Source: Variovorax terrae
Lineage (GTDB): Bacteria > Pseudomonadota > Gammaproteobacteria > Burkholderiales > Burkholderiaceae_C
Direction: 5' to 3'
NCBI RefSeq assembly: GCF_022809125.1
Contig: NZ_JALGBI010000001.1
Span: forward strand, 3,100,001-3,164,000
Length of the DNA: 64,000 nucleotides
The stretch's first letter is position 1; each line of letters begins with the position of its first letter. This document shows positions 1 to 8,357 of this stretch, one piece after another. A program made the translations under genes and the position numbers. A model generated the notes under the pieces. The model was given only the letters and a program-made list of their open reading frames with translations. It was not told the origin of the DNA and ran no database searches.

Positions 1-582
1 ATCTCGGGCATGGCCTTCCAGGCGCCCTCGCTGCTGCCCTGGCGCACCACCGTGGACAACGTGCTGCTGCCGCTGGAGATCGTCGAGCCCTACCGCTCCA
101 GCTTCAAGCACAAGCGCAAGCGCAAGGAATACGAGGAGCGCGCCCGCCGCCTGCTGCAGAAGGTGGGCCTGGGCGGCTACGAGGACAAATTCCCATGGCA
201 GCTCTCGGGCGGCATGCAGCAGCGCGCCTCGATCTGCCGCGCGCTGATCCACGAGCCCAAGATGCTGTTGCTCGACGAGCCCTTCGGCGCGCTCGACGCC
301 TTCACGCGCGAGGAGCTGTGGTGCATCCTGCGCGACCTCTGGACCGAACAGAAATTCAACGTCATCCTGGTCACCCACGACCTGCGCGAATCGGTGTTCC
401 TGGCCGACACCGTGTATGTGATGAGCAAGAGCCCCGGGCGCTTCGTGGTCAAGCGCGAGATCAACCTGCCGCGCCCGCGCGACCTGGAGGTCACCTACAC
501 CAAGGAATTCACCGACATCGTGCTCGAGCTGCGCGGCCACATTGGCGCCATCCGTAAGCAGGGCGCCGAGGTCCATCAGTAG
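1..582 (+). CDS. ABC transporter ATP-binding protein, SsuB/TauB type (5' end outside window)
   Basis: This is the C-terminal part of an importer ATPase that would energise uptake through the permease encoded next to it. The reading frame is open from base 1, so the start codon and Walker A lie upstream. Visible in order are the Q-loop (FQAPSLLPW), the signature LSGGMQQR, Walker B (MLLLDEPFGALD) and the switch histidine (VTHD). This arrangement is typical of the nitrate/sulfonate/taurine subfamily. It is followed after 17 nt by the permease gene, so the two are surely co-transcribed. The substrate cannot be read from the ATPase. The neighbouring deaminase and a THI5-like receptor at 7324 hint at a nitrogen-containing heterocycle, but that is inference. 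Confidence 0.93.
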   Translation: MSGMAFQAPSLLPWRTTVDNVLLPLEIVEPYRSSFKHKRKRKEYEERARRLLQKVGLGGYEDKFPWQLSGGMQQRASICRALIHEPKMLLLDEPFGALDAFTREELWCILRDLWTEQKFNVILVTHDLRESVFLADTVYVMSKSPGRFVVKREINLPRPRDLEVTYTKEFTDIVLELRGHIGAIRKQGAEVHQ

Positions 583-599
583 AAGCGAGCACACAAGCC

Positions 600-1370
600 A
601 TGAAGAACAGAAAACAGATCGAGCGCTGGTCCCCCTGGATCCTGCTGGTCGCCGTCATCATGCTGTGGCAGTTCATCTGCGCGGCCTTCAACGTGTCCGA
701 GTTCATCTTCCCGAGCCCGTGGCGCATCTGGACCCAGTTCATGGAGTTCAAGCTCATCATCGCCGGCCACGCCTGGCGCACCTTCTGGGTCACCATGGCG
801 GGCTTCGGCATCGCCATCGTGGTCGGGGTGCTGCTGGGCTTCGTGATCGGCAGTTCGCGCCTGGCCTATGCCGCCATGTACCCCCTGATGACCGCCTTCA
901 ATGCGCTGCCCAAGGCCGCCTTCGTGCCGATCCTGGTGGTGTGGTTCGGCATCGGCGTCGGGCCCGCCATCCTCACCGCCTTCCTGATCTCGTTCTTCCC
1001 CATCATGGTGAACATCGCCACCGGGCTCGCCACGCTGGAGCCCGAGCTGGAAGATGTGCTGCGCGTGCTCGGCGCCAAGCGCTGGGACGTGCTGATCAAG
1101 GTCGGCCTGCCGCGCTCCATGCCCTACTTCTACGGCTCGCTCAAGGTCGCCATCACGCTGGCCTTCGTCGGCACCACCGTCTCCGAGATGACGGCCGCCA
1201 ATGAGGGCATCGGCTACCTGCTGATCTCCGCCGGCTCTGCCATGCAGATGGGCCTGGCCTTTGCGGGCCTGGTGGTGGTCGGCGCCATGGCGATGGTGAT
1301 GTACGAGCTGTTCAGCTACGTGGAAAAACACACCACGGCCTGGGCCCACCGCGGCTCGCAGGGCGAATGA
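600..1370 (+). CDS. ABC transporter permease, SsuC/TauC type
   Basis: A 256-residue inner-membrane protein with about six hydrophobic segments and the cytoplasmic EAA-like loop near residues 140-165 (ending GAKRWDVLIKVGLPRSMPY) that docks the ATPase. This is the BPD_transp_1 fold of sulfonate/nitrate/taurine importers. It starts at an ATG 17 nt after the ATPase gene. Its stop overlaps the start of the next gene by 4 nt (ATGA), indicating translational coupling to the deaminase. No binding-protein gene is adjacent on this side; the nearest candidate is at 7324-8352, on the far side of a minus-strand block. Confidence 0.93.
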   Translation: MKNRKQIERWSPWILLVAVIMLWQFICAAFNVSEFIFPSPWRIWTQFMEFKLIIAGHAWRTFWVTMAGFGIAIVVGVLLGFVIGSSRLAYAAMYPLMTAFNALPKAAFVPILVVWFGIGVGPAILTAFLISFFPIMVNIATGLATLEPELEDVLRVLGAKRWDVLIKVGLPRSMPYFYGSLKVAITLAFVGTTVSEMTAANEGIGYLLISAGSAMQMGLAFAGLVVVGAMAMVMYELFSYVEKHTTAWAHRGSQGE

Positions 1371-1837
1371 GCCCGGAACAGGTGCAGCGCCACCTGCGGC
1401 GCGCCAACGAGGTGGCGCGCCACGCGCTGTCGCTGGGGAGGCATCCGTTTGGCGCGGTCCTGGTCGCGCCCGATGGCGAGACCGTGCTGGCCGAGCAGGG
1501 CAATGTGGACACGGTCAACCATGCCGAGGCCGTGCTGGCTCGCAGCGCGGCGCAGAATTTCTCCGCCGACTATCTCTGGGGCTGCACGCTCGTGACCACG
1601 GTGGAGCCCTGCGCCATGTGCGCCGGCACCCAATACTGGGCCCACATCGGCCGCCTGGTCTTCGGCATGACCGAGCAGCGCCTGCTGGCGCTCACCGGAA
1701 GCCACCAGGAGAATCCGACCCTGGATTTGCCCTGCCGCACGGTGTTCGCGAGCGGCCAGAAGGCGGTCGAGGTCATCGGCCCCGTGGAGGCGGTGGCAGA
1801 AGAGATCGCGGCGCTGCACCGCGGCTTCTGGACCTAG
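1367..1837 (+). CDS. Nucleoside deaminase-like enzyme (CDA superfamily)
   Basis: A 156-residue zinc deaminase of the guanine-deaminase/tRNA-adenosine-deaminase branch. It has the zinc ligand and catalytic glutamate motif HAEAV near residue 48 and the second zinc motif PCAMCAGT near residue 83. Family members hydrolyse an exocyclic amino group of a purine, pyrimidine or related ring. It overlaps the permease by 4 nt, so uptake and deamination appear to be produced together. A second deaminase at 8358 shares the same layout and the same HxGFW ending, so the two are paralogues. The exact substrate is unknown. Confidence 0.88.
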   Translation: MSPEQVQRHLRRANEVARHALSLGRHPFGAVLVAPDGETVLAEQGNVDTVNHAEAVLARSAAQNFSADYLWGCTLVTTVEPCAMCAGTQYWAHIGRLVFGMTEQRLLALTGSHQENPTLDLPCRTVFASGQKAVEVIGPVEAVAEEIAALHRGFWT

Positions 1838-1855
1838 CGGCGCGAGGCCGCCGCA

Positions 1856-2839
1856 TCACTGCAAGCTGATGCCGGTGTCGCGAAACACCTTGCGCCACAC
1901 ATCGACCTGGGATGCGATCACCTGGGCGGCATGCGCCGGCGTGTCGATCACCAGATCCACCCCCTGCTGCTCGAAGCGGGCCTTGACCTCCGGGTCGCGC
2001 ATGACGCGGTTCAAGTCGGCATTGAGCCGATCGACCACCGGCCTGGGCGTGCCGCGCGGCGCCATGATGCCGAAGATGGACACCACGTCGTTGCCCAGGC
2101 GGATGCCGGACTCGCGAAAGGTCGGCACATCCGGCAGCGCCGCGATGCGCTGGGCATTGGACACGGCCAGCACCTTGATGCGGCCAGTCTTGAGGTTGTT
2201 CAGCGCGGTGGACACGTTGACGAACATGACGTTGATCTGCCCGCCGATCAGGTCCGTCACGCCTGGTGCCGAGCCCTTGTAGGGCACGGGCAGCAGGTCG
2301 ATCCTTGCCTCGCGCTTGAGCATTTCGCCGGCAATGTGCTCCAGCGATCCGTTGCCCGTGGTCGCGAACGAGTACGCGCCGGGTTTCGCTTTCGCGAGCT
2401 GGATGAATTCCTGCAGCGTGTTCGCCGGCAGCGACTGGTTGGCGATCATCACGTTGGGCAGGTTGGCCGAGATCGCCACCGGCTCGAAATCCTTCACGAG
2501 GTCGTAGCCGTTGGTGCCGGCCATCAGCGTCGCATTCATCGCGTAGGACGTGATCGGCGCCATCAGCAGCGTGTTGCCGTCGGCCGGCGCCTTGGCCACG
2601 TACTGGGCGCCGATATTGCCCGAGAAGCCTGGACGGTTGTCGATGATCACCGGCTTGCCGCGCAGCGCCGAGAGCTTCTGGCCCAGCACGCGGGCCATCG
2701 CGTCCAGCGCGCCGCCCGCCGGGTAGCCGACCACGAGATTGATGTCGCGCTCGGCGCCCTGGGCCTGCGCCAGCAGGGGCAGCCCCGCCAGCACGGTCAG
2801 CGCGCAGGCCAGCGTATGGCGCCGCAGGTTTGAAAACAT
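1856..2839 (-). CDS. Bug/TctC-family tripartite tricarboxylate receptor
   Basis: A periplasmic solute-binding protein of the very large betaproteobacterial Bug family, about 327 residues, with a signal peptide ending in LAQAQG. The mature part starts with the family pattern INLVVGYPAGGALD and carries NRPGFSGNIGA further on. I take the ATG at 2839 because CGGAG precedes it at the right distance; an in-frame TTG lies 18 nt upstream but overlaps the end of the previous gene. It is the last gene of a minus-strand run RraA - MmgE/PrpD - Bug. No TctA/TctB membrane partners are in the window, which is usual for orphan Bug proteins. The ligand is probably a carboxylate. Confidence 0.93.
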   Translation of the reverse strand: MFSNLRRHTLACALTVLAGLPLLAQAQGAERDINLVVGYPAGGALDAMARVLGQKLSALRGKPVIIDNRPGFSGNIGAQYVAKAPADGNTLLMAPITSYAMNATLMAGTNGYDLVKDFEPVAISANLPNVMIANQSLPANTLQEFIQLAKAKPGAYSFATTGNGSLEHIAGEMLKREARIDLLPVPYKGSAPGVTDLIGGQINVMFVNVSTALNNLKTGRIKVLAVSNAQRIAALPDVPTFRESGIRLGNDVVSIFGIMAPRGTPRPVVDRLNADLNRVMRDPEVKARFEQQGVDLVIDTPAHAAQVIASQVDVWRKVFRDTGISLQ

Positions 2840-2853
2840 GGTATTTCTCCGGT

Positions 2854-4221
2854 TCAAGGTTGGGAATCGAGAGCCAGCGCCCGGCGGAGGTCATCCGCCG
2901 TCAGTGCTGGCATCTGCATCAGCGTCTCATGCAGGTTGCGCGCGCGGGCTTCACCGAGCAGCGGCTGCGCGCAGCGAACGAACTTGCCGGCATGCTCGGC
3001 GGCCGACAGGGGCAGGCTCGGGTGGCCACGCGGCTTGGCCTGGCGCGCACGGAATTCGGGCCGCGTCCGGTGGGTCACGATGACCTCGGCGAAATCGCCA
3101 TTGTCCGCAGGGAAGTCGTCGCCGACCTCCACCAGGATGCGGTCGGCCCACGGCCGCAGCAGCGGGTCATGGACACTTGCGTCGCTGAAATCGCCCAGTG
3201 CCTGGCGGCCGTAGGCGAGCGCAACCCCCACGCAGTACTCCACATGGAACTTGGCTTCCATGCCGCCCGCGGGCCAGCGCTTGCCGCGCGCCGCCTCCAG
3301 GCGGCGGCTGATCCGGCAACGCACCTGCGCCACGTCGTGGCGTTCAATGTGCCCGCCGGCCACGGCATCGAGCACGAGGTCGATCAGGGCGTGCATCAGC
3401 GAACAGGTCGGGTACAGCTTGTAGACGATGCCGGGCTGCAGCAGTTCGTAGGGCTGCCCCAGCGACTCGACGGCACGCTCGGGGCGCGAGTGGACGGCGC
3501 CGCAGAACAGATCAAGAAAGCCCTCGCCGCCTTCCAGCGCCACGGGACTGGCGGTCATGCCGCCGGCCGCCAGCCGCGCCGCCAGCACACCGTTGTGCGC
3601 GGCCAGACCGGCGTGCAGGGGCTTGGTCATGGTGCCGAAGTTCACGCGCAGCCCACCGGCCATCGACGCGGCCATGCCCAGGGCATGCGCCGTGCGATGC
3701 GCATCCAGTCCGAGCAGGTGCGCCGCGGCCGCGGCTGCGCCCACGCTGCCCAGCGTGCAGGTGGTGTGCCAGCCGATCTGGGCATGCCGGTCGTTCACCG
3801 CGCGCCCGAGCTTGGCGGCGACTTCGACGCCCACCGCATAGGCCGACAGGCGCTGCGCGCCGCCGGCCCCGATCTCGTCCGCCACCGCAAAGACCGCCGG
3901 CACCACCGGCACCGAGGGATGGCCGCGCATCGACTCATGGGTGTCGTCGATCGCATGGGCGTGCGCCACGCAGCCGTTGATCAGGGCAGCGTTGCGCGCG
4001 GTGGTCGTGGCCCCATGCCCCCAGAGCACGCAGGGCCCGGTCTCGCCGGCAGCCTGTGCGCTGACGATGCCGGCCACCGGCTCGCTGCGCCCGGCCATGG
4101 CGGCACCGATGCAATCCGCGATGGCCCGCGTGGCTTCCTGGCCCACCGCCGCAGGCATGGTTTCGCCGCGGTGGCCGGCCACGAACTCGGCGAGCACGCG
4201 GGTCAGTGCAACGCCGGTCAT
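2854..4221 (-). CDS. MmgE/PrpD family protein
   Basis: A 455-residue protein of the 2-methylcitrate dehydratase/cis-aconitate decarboxylase superfamily. Members dehydrate or decarboxylate tricarboxylates, but many paralogues have other, unknown substrates. Typical features are an N-terminal helical domain containing the ADCIGAAMAG region and the block HAHAIDDTHE near residue 85 with GHPSVPVVPA just after it. The start overlaps the end of the RraA-like gene by 4 nt and the stop is 14 nt before the receptor gene, so the three form one operon. The context suggests a role in degrading a hydroxylated or ring-opened carboxylate rather than in propionate metabolism, since prpB and prpC are absent. 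Confidence 0.9.
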   Translation of the reverse strand: MTGVALTRVLAEFVAGHRGETMPAAVGQEATRAIADCIGAAMAGRSEPVAGIVSAQAAGETGPCVLWGHGATTTARNAALINGCVAHAHAIDDTHESMRGHPSVPVVPAVFAVADEIGAGGAQRLSAYAVGVEVAAKLGRAVNDRHAQIGWHTTCTLGSVGAAAAAAHLLGLDAHRTAHALGMAASMAGGLRVNFGTMTKPLHAGLAAHNGVLAARLAAGGMTASPVALEGGEGFLDLFCGAVHSRPERAVESLGQPYELLQPGIVYKLYPTCSLMHALIDLVLDAVAGGHIERHDVAQVRCRISRRLEAARGKRWPAGGMEAKFHVEYCVGVALAYGRQALGDFSDASVHDPLLRPWADRILVEVGDDFPADNGDFAEVIVTHRTRPEFRARQAKPRGHPSLPLSAAEHAGKFVRCAQPLLGEARARNLHETLMQMPALTADDLRRALALDSQP

Positions 4222-4997
4222 TCGAGGACCTGCCCGCGCCCGGCGGCAAACCAGGCGTCGATCTGCCGGTCCATGTCGTCCACGAAGTCCAGAATGCCGT
4301 GGTCGTCGCGCGGCGCACCCGGTGCCGGTTCACTGGCCTGCAGCGCCGCCACCACCGCGCCAAGCGCATCGCGCGGCACCACCGCCACGCCTTCACCGCT
4401 GGCGGCGACCACGTCGCCGGGATGCACGATCACGCCGCCGCAACACACCGGCACGTTGATTTCGCCGGGGCCGAGCTTCGGACCCGAGTGCGGCGAAACG
4501 GCCAGGCCATACAACGGGAACCCGGCTGCCTGCGCCTCCAGCACGTCGCGGTAGGCGCCGTTGACCACGATGCCGGCCAGCCCATGGTGGTCGCGTGCCA
4601 TCTGCAGCAGCTGGAAGCCGCCCAGGCACCACTGCGTGAAGCCCTGGCCGTCCACCACCAGCACGTCGCCCGGCTCGACCATGCGCAGGGCCCGCATCAG
4701 GGCGAGGTTGTCACCCGGCGGGCATTTCACCGTGGTGGCGATGCCGACCACCGGCACTGCCGGCGAACACAGCGGCCGGATCGAAGCGTCGCAGGTGTAC
4801 ATGCGGCCCACCAGGTCGCTGATGCGGGTCACGTCCACGCCCCGCAGTGCGCCGACCTGGGCGGGCTCCGGCCGTGGAAACTGGCGCCGGATGCGAAACG
4901 GCACCACGGGCGCTTTCCAGCGCCGTCCCAGGGACAGGGGTGAATTCATAGGTTCCATCGGTTGCTGAATCTCTTTCACGCCCTCGATGGCGCTCAT
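4218..4997 (-). CDS. RraA-like / HMG aldolase family protein
   Basis: A protein of about 259 residues with the RraA fold. Besides the RNase E inhibitor, this fold includes 4-hydroxy-4-methyl-2-oxoglutarate/4-carboxy-4-hydroxy-2-oxoadipate aldolases and oxaloacetate decarboxylases. Visible are the CPPGDNLALMRALR region, the swivelling-domain segment GIVVNGAYRD near residue 160, and VHPGDVVAASGEGVAVVP near the end. In a catabolic setting the aldolase role is likelier than RNase inhibition. The start is uncertain: ATGs at 4997, 4958 and 4949 are possible and none has a strong ribosome site. It is the first gene of the RraA - PrpD - Bug operon, downstream of the LysR gene. Confidence 0.85.
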   Translation of the reverse strand: MSAIEGVKEIQQPMEPMNSPLSLGRRWKAPVVPFRIRRQFPRPEPAQVGALRGVDVTRISDLVGRMYTCDASIRPLCSPAVPVVGIATTVKCPPGDNLALMRALRMVEPGDVLVVDGQGFTQWCLGGFQLLQMARDHHGLAGIVVNGAYRDVLEAQAAGFPLYGLAVSPHSGPKLGPGEINVPVCCGGVIVHPGDVVAASGEGVAVVPRDALGAVVAALQASEPAPGAPRDDHGILDFVDDMDRQIDAWFAAGRGQVLE

Positions 4998-5039
4998 GGA
5001 TTCTGCCGACGGGCCCCACGGCGTCAAAACGATATGTTC

Positions 5040-5053
5040 TGATCAGTTGATCA
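5040..5053. promoter_or_regulatory. Palindrome TGATCA-GT-TGATCA, candidate operator
   Basis: Two TGATCA hexamers separated by GT form a 14-bp palindrome in a short AT-rich gap between the LysR gene and the RraA-like gene. It sits just upstream of the minus-strand operon, where an operator would be expected. No experimental or consensus match is claimed. Confidence 0.35.
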
Positions 5054-5063
5054 TTATTTTTAA

Positions 5064-5957
5064 TCAAGTGGGCCGACGCACGACCTCCGTCAGCCAATCG
5101 CGGAAGGCCTGCACGGCCGGCGCGTCGCGTTTGGCCTCGGGACAGACGAGGTGGTAGCCGCGCGAACTCGGCAGGCCTTGTGGGGCCAGCAGCACAAAGT
5201 CGCCGCGCGCGATCTCCTCTTCCACCAGGAAGCGCGGCAGCAGGGCCGCCCCCAGACTGGCCCGGACGCCTTCGCAGATCATGTTGAAACTGTCGAAGCG
5301 CAGGCCGCGGAACAGGTGTTCGCCGTCCAGCTCGAACTGGCTGAACCAGTCGGCCCAGGCCGACGGCCGCGTGAACTGCTGGAGCAGCGCGGCACGGGCC
5401 AGATCCTGCGGCGTGCGGATGCGGTGCCGCTGGCGAAAGGTGCGGCTGCACACCGGAATCATGTCCTCTTCCATGATCGGGCTCACGAATGCATGCGCCC
5501 AGGTGGGCTCGCCATAGTGGATGGCGGCATCAAAGGGTTCCTTGTCGAAATCGAACGGTGCGTTGCGCGACACGAAGTTGACGTTCACGTCCGGATGCCG
5601 CGCCAGGAAATCATGCAGGCGCGGCACCAGCCACTTGGCGGCGAAGGTTGGCACCACGGCGAGGTTGAGCACCTCCTTGTCGCCCGCGGCCATGGCACGG
5701 TGCGTGGTCTGGGCCAGGTCGCCCAGGATGCGTTCGACCTCGCCGAGGTAGCGCACCCCGGCGCCCGTCAGCAGCACCCGCTGGCGTACTCGCTCGAACA
5801 GCGCCACGCCCAGTTGCGCCTCGAGCTGGCGCACCTGGTGGCTGACGGCGCCTTGCGTCAGGTGCAGTTCGGCCGCCGCGCGGCTGAAGTTCAGGTGCCG
5901 CGCGGCGCTCTCGAAGGCCAGCAGCGCGGCAGTGGATGGCAGGCGTGTTTTCTTCAT
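5064..5957 (-). CDS. LysR-family transcriptional regulator (GcvA-like)
   Basis: A 297-residue regulator with the N-terminal winged helix-turn-helix (LTQGAVSHQVRQLE near residue 38) and a LysR substrate-binding domain starting about residue 90 with the GcvA-type pattern VVPTFAAKWLVPRL. The ATG at 5957 is preceded by GGA; a GTG 15 nt upstream is possible. It lies upstream of the RraA - PrpD - Bug operon on the same strand and next to the Rieske oxygenase gene, so it probably controls one or both using a pathway intermediate as co-inducer. Confidence 0.93.
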   Translation of the reverse strand: MKKTRLPSTAALLAFESAARHLNFSRAAAELHLTQGAVSHQVRQLEAQLGVALFERVRQRVLLTGAGVRYLGEVERILGDLAQTTHRAMAAGDKEVLNLAVVPTFAAKWLVPRLHDFLARHPDVNVNFVSRNAPFDFDKEPFDAAIHYGEPTWAHAFVSPIMEEDMIPVCSRTFRQRHRIRTPQDLARAALLQQFTRPSAWADWFSQFELDGEHLFRGLRFDSFNMICEGVRASLGAALLPRFLVEEEIARGDFVLLAPQGLPSSRGYHLVCPEAKRDAPAVQAFRDWLTEVVRRPT

Positions 5958-6020
5958 CGGGGTTCCGGGCACGGCCTCGCGGGGCCGGCAGCGCGAAGTA
6001 TGCGCCGCAACCGCCCCGCG

Positions 6021-7064
6021 TCAGCGATGCACCTCGGCCTCGCCGTGGCGCGCCAGCAGTTGCATCAGGTGCTTGCGGATCAGCATGCCAGGCCGGTCCG
6101 AATCCATCGAGTACTCGATGCCGCGCCGGCGCATGTCGATGACGGCATCGGGATCGGTGGACTCCAGGATGTCCTTGTCCTCGCGCGTGATCTCCTCGTC
6201 GAAGTCGATCAGCATCTGCGCCGGGCAGTCCGCTTCGGTGTCGTTGCGAAACAGCCATTGGCACAGCTGGATGCTGCCGTCGTTGATCGGCGTGAAGCAG
6301 TTGATGATCACGTGACGGATGCCGCTGGGGTACTCGATGTCGAGCCGGCGCGAGAACGGCAGGAAATAGGCATTGCGCATGTGGCGCTGGGTGATGGGAT
6401 CGCTCACGCCGCTGATGCGCTGGAACTTCACCGGGTTGCTCGCGTCGACCACCGTTTCGGCGTAGAAGCCCGCTTCGTTCTCCACCAGCTCATACCGGCT
6501 GGGCTTGGGCGCGGCGGCCACACCGAAGGTGGCACGGTGCACGAAGCTGAAGTGCGAATTGTCGAACGAGTTCTCCAGCGCCCGCATCGGGCTGGTCTGC
6601 CAGCGCTCGTAGAACTGGAAGATGGTGCGCCAGGCCGGATCGGCGAACTCCGGGATGTCGGGGATGGCGGCCACCGGATCCTCCAGCGCCACCCAAGCAT
6701 AGCCGTAGCGCGCGGTGCAGTGGTAGGCCGTGGTCTTGTAGTCGGGCGGGACCGGGCGATCCGCCTCGTACTGCGGGATGATGATCACGCGGCCGCTGCG
6801 GTCGTAGGTCCAGCCGTGGTAGCCGCAGCGCAGCGCACCGGTGCCGCAGGCCTGGCCTGCGCCGTCCACGCACCAGCCCTTAGACAGCCGGGCCGTTCGG
6901 TGGCAGCAGCGGTCGCGCAGCGCGGCCGGCTCGCCGGTCTCGTCGATGAACAGCACGATGTTCTCGCCCAGCAGGGTGAACGGCTTGGGGCCGAACTGCA
7001 GCTCGCTCAAAGGCATGACGGCATGCCAGAACTTGCGGAAGATGGGTTGTTGGGACACCAACAT
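6021..7064 (-). CDS. Rieske non-heme iron oxygenase, alpha subunit
   Basis: A 347-residue oxygenase component that would hydroxylate or demethylate an aromatic or heteroaromatic substrate. The Rieske 2Fe-2S ligands are visible as CCH near residue 48 and CGYH near residue 75. The gap of 24 residues between them is longer than the usual 15-17. The mononuclear iron site is seen in DNSHFSFVH near residue 175. The start at 7064 is chosen because AAGGAG precedes it; the frame stays open upstream but into the promoter region. No reductase or ferredoxin gene is adjacent; the reductase at 25258 has a suitable domain set but is distant. A 259-bp divergent promoter region separates it from the binding-protein gene. 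Confidence 0.9.
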   Translation of the reverse strand: MLVSQQPIFRKFWHAVMPLSELQFGPKPFTLLGENIVLFIDETGEPAALRDRCCHRTARLSKGWCVDGAGQACGTGALRCGYHGWTYDRSGRVIIIPQYEADRPVPPDYKTTAYHCTARYGYAWVALEDPVAAIPDIPEFADPAWRTIFQFYERWQTSPMRALENSFDNSHFSFVHRATFGVAAAPKPSRYELVENEAGFYAETVVDASNPVKFQRISGVSDPITQRHMRNAYFLPFSRRLDIEYPSGIRHVIINCFTPINDGSIQLCQWLFRNDTEADCPAQMLIDFDEEITREDKDILESTDPDAVIDMRRRGIEYSMDSDRPGMLIRKHLMQLLARHGEAEVHR

Positions 7065-7131
7065 GAAGCGCTCCTTGAAACGGGAAAAGTCCAAGAGCAA
7101 TTTCCGATCGACCGCCCAGACGGGCCGCCGG

Positions 7132-7230
7132 TGAACGCTTCTACTCTCGCGAACCATGTTAGCAATAAACGCACCCAGAACGCGCTGGCACACGAAATGC
7201 TTGAGCCCGTGCAGAGAGTAGAAGCGTTCA
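7132..7230. promoter_or_regulatory. 17-bp perfect inverted repeat in divergent promoter region
   Basis: TGAACGCTTCTACTCTC at 7132-7148 is matched exactly by its reverse complement at 7214-7230, with 65 bp between. The arms lie 68 nt before the Rieske start and 93 nt before the binding-protein start, so each divergent gene has one arm on its side. This suggests two binding sites of one regulator, possibly bridged by looping; the LysR protein at 5064 is the nearest candidate. Apart from the repeat, the 259-bp gap 7065-7323 shows no gene. Confidence 0.6.
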
Positions 7231-7323
7231 GCGGCCGGTTCACCCGCCGCCCGGAAATTGCTCTTGTGTGGCCCCGCTGCCAACGGCGGGGCAGCCCAAA
7301 GCCATGTCCGAGCAGGAGTTGCC

Positions 7324-8352
7324 ATGAAACGCCGTCACTTTCTCGCCGCATCCGCCAGCGCCGCCGCGCTCGCCGCCCCCTCCGTGCGGAGCCAGCCCGC
7401 CGCCCGTCTCACGCCCCTCAAGTTCACCCTGGACTTCCGTGTCACGGGACAGACCGCCGCTTTCTTCCTGGCCCAGTCCAGAGGCTACTACCGCGATGAG
7501 GGGCTGGATGTCACCCTCGACGTGGGAGCGGGTTCGGTCGCCTCGATCACCCGCATCGCCAGCGGCGTCTACCAGATGGGCCTCGGCGACGTGAGCTCGC
7601 TGATGGAGTTCAATGTGCAGAACCCGGGCACGCCTTTGGTGCAGGCCGTGTACCAGTACTACAACCGCGCACCGTTTGCGATCATCGGGCGCAAGGATCG
7701 CGGCATCACCACCGATTTCAAGAGCCTGGAAGGCAAGAAGATCGCGGCGGCCGCGGTCGAATCCACGCGCCGCTGCTGGCCCATGGTGGCGCGCAAGCTG
7801 CGCATGAAGCCCGAAGCCTTCCAGTGGGCGACCACCGACTTCAGTGCGCGCGACAACGTCGTGGTGCGCGGCGACGTGGACGGCGCCACCTACTTCCACG
7901 ATTCGGCCATTTCGCTGTTCGCGCGCATGAAGCCCGAGGAGCTGTCGGTGCTCGAGTACGCGCAGGCCGGCGTCAACCTCTATGGCAATGCGATTCTCGC
8001 CAGCGCCGGCCTGATCGCCCAGAACCCCCGGGTGGTGGCCGGCTTCCTGCGCGCAACCAACCGCGCGCTGGTGGAAACCTTTGCCAACCCGCTGCCGTCC
8101 ATCACCGCCATGCGCCAGCGCGAGCCCATCCTCGACGAGAAGGTGGAGCTCGAGCGCTGGCGCATCACTGCGCAGTACGTGGGCGCGCCCGACACCCGCT
8201 CGCACGGACTGGGCGACATCCGCAAGCTGTACCTGGAGCAGCAGGTGGACGAGGTAGTCGAGGTGTTCGGCCTCAAGAGCCGCCCGAGCGCCGACGGCAT
8301 CTTCAACCTCTCGATGCTGCCGCACCGGGCCGAGCGCATGCTGAAGGCGTGA
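7324..8352 (+). CDS. ABC transporter substrate-binding protein, NMT1/THI5-like
   Basis: A 342-residue periplasmic receptor of the SsuA/THI5-like family. The N-terminus MKRRHFLAAS with a following hydrophobic stretch resembles a twin-arginine signal. The mature domain begins LKFTLDFRVTGQTAAFFLAQ and has the family pattern of a long residue followed by GLDVTL. The ATG at 7324 is preceded by AGGAG. The membrane and ATPase parts of a matching importer are the genes at 1-1370, separated by a minus-strand block, so the transporter may be split. The downstream deaminase follows after 5 nt, again pairing uptake with deamination. Confidence 0.92.
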   Translation: MKRRHFLAASASAAALAAPSVRSQPAARLTPLKFTLDFRVTGQTAAFFLAQSRGYYRDEGLDVTLDVGAGSVASITRIASGVYQMGLGDVSSLMEFNVQNPGTPLVQAVYQYYNRAPFAIIGRKDRGITTDFKSLEGKKIAAAAVESTRRCWPMVARKLRMKPEAFQWATTDFSARDNVVVRGDVDGATYFHDSAISLFARMKPEELSVLEYAQAGVNLYGNAILASAGLIAQNPRVVAGFLRATNRALVETFANPLPSITAMRQREPILDEKVELERWRITAQYVGAPDTRSHGLGDIRKLYLEQQVDEVVEVFGLKSRPSADGIFNLSMLPHRAERMLKA

Positions 8353-8357
8353 TCCTC

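Noticed and set aside
2839..2857. Upstream TTG start for the first Bug receptor
   Set aside because: It overlaps the previous stop and lacks a ribosome site, while the ATG at 2839 has a good one and a normal signal peptide follows.
2830..4554. Plus-strand open frame of 574 codons over the MmgE/PrpD gene
   Set aside because: It crosses two minus-strand genes with strong family signatures and has no recognisable motif.
7065..7325. Longer N-terminus of the Rieske oxygenase reaching into the promoter region
   Set aside because: The extension matches no oxygenase, crosses the 17-bp inverted repeat, and the ATG at 7064 has AAGGAG upstream.
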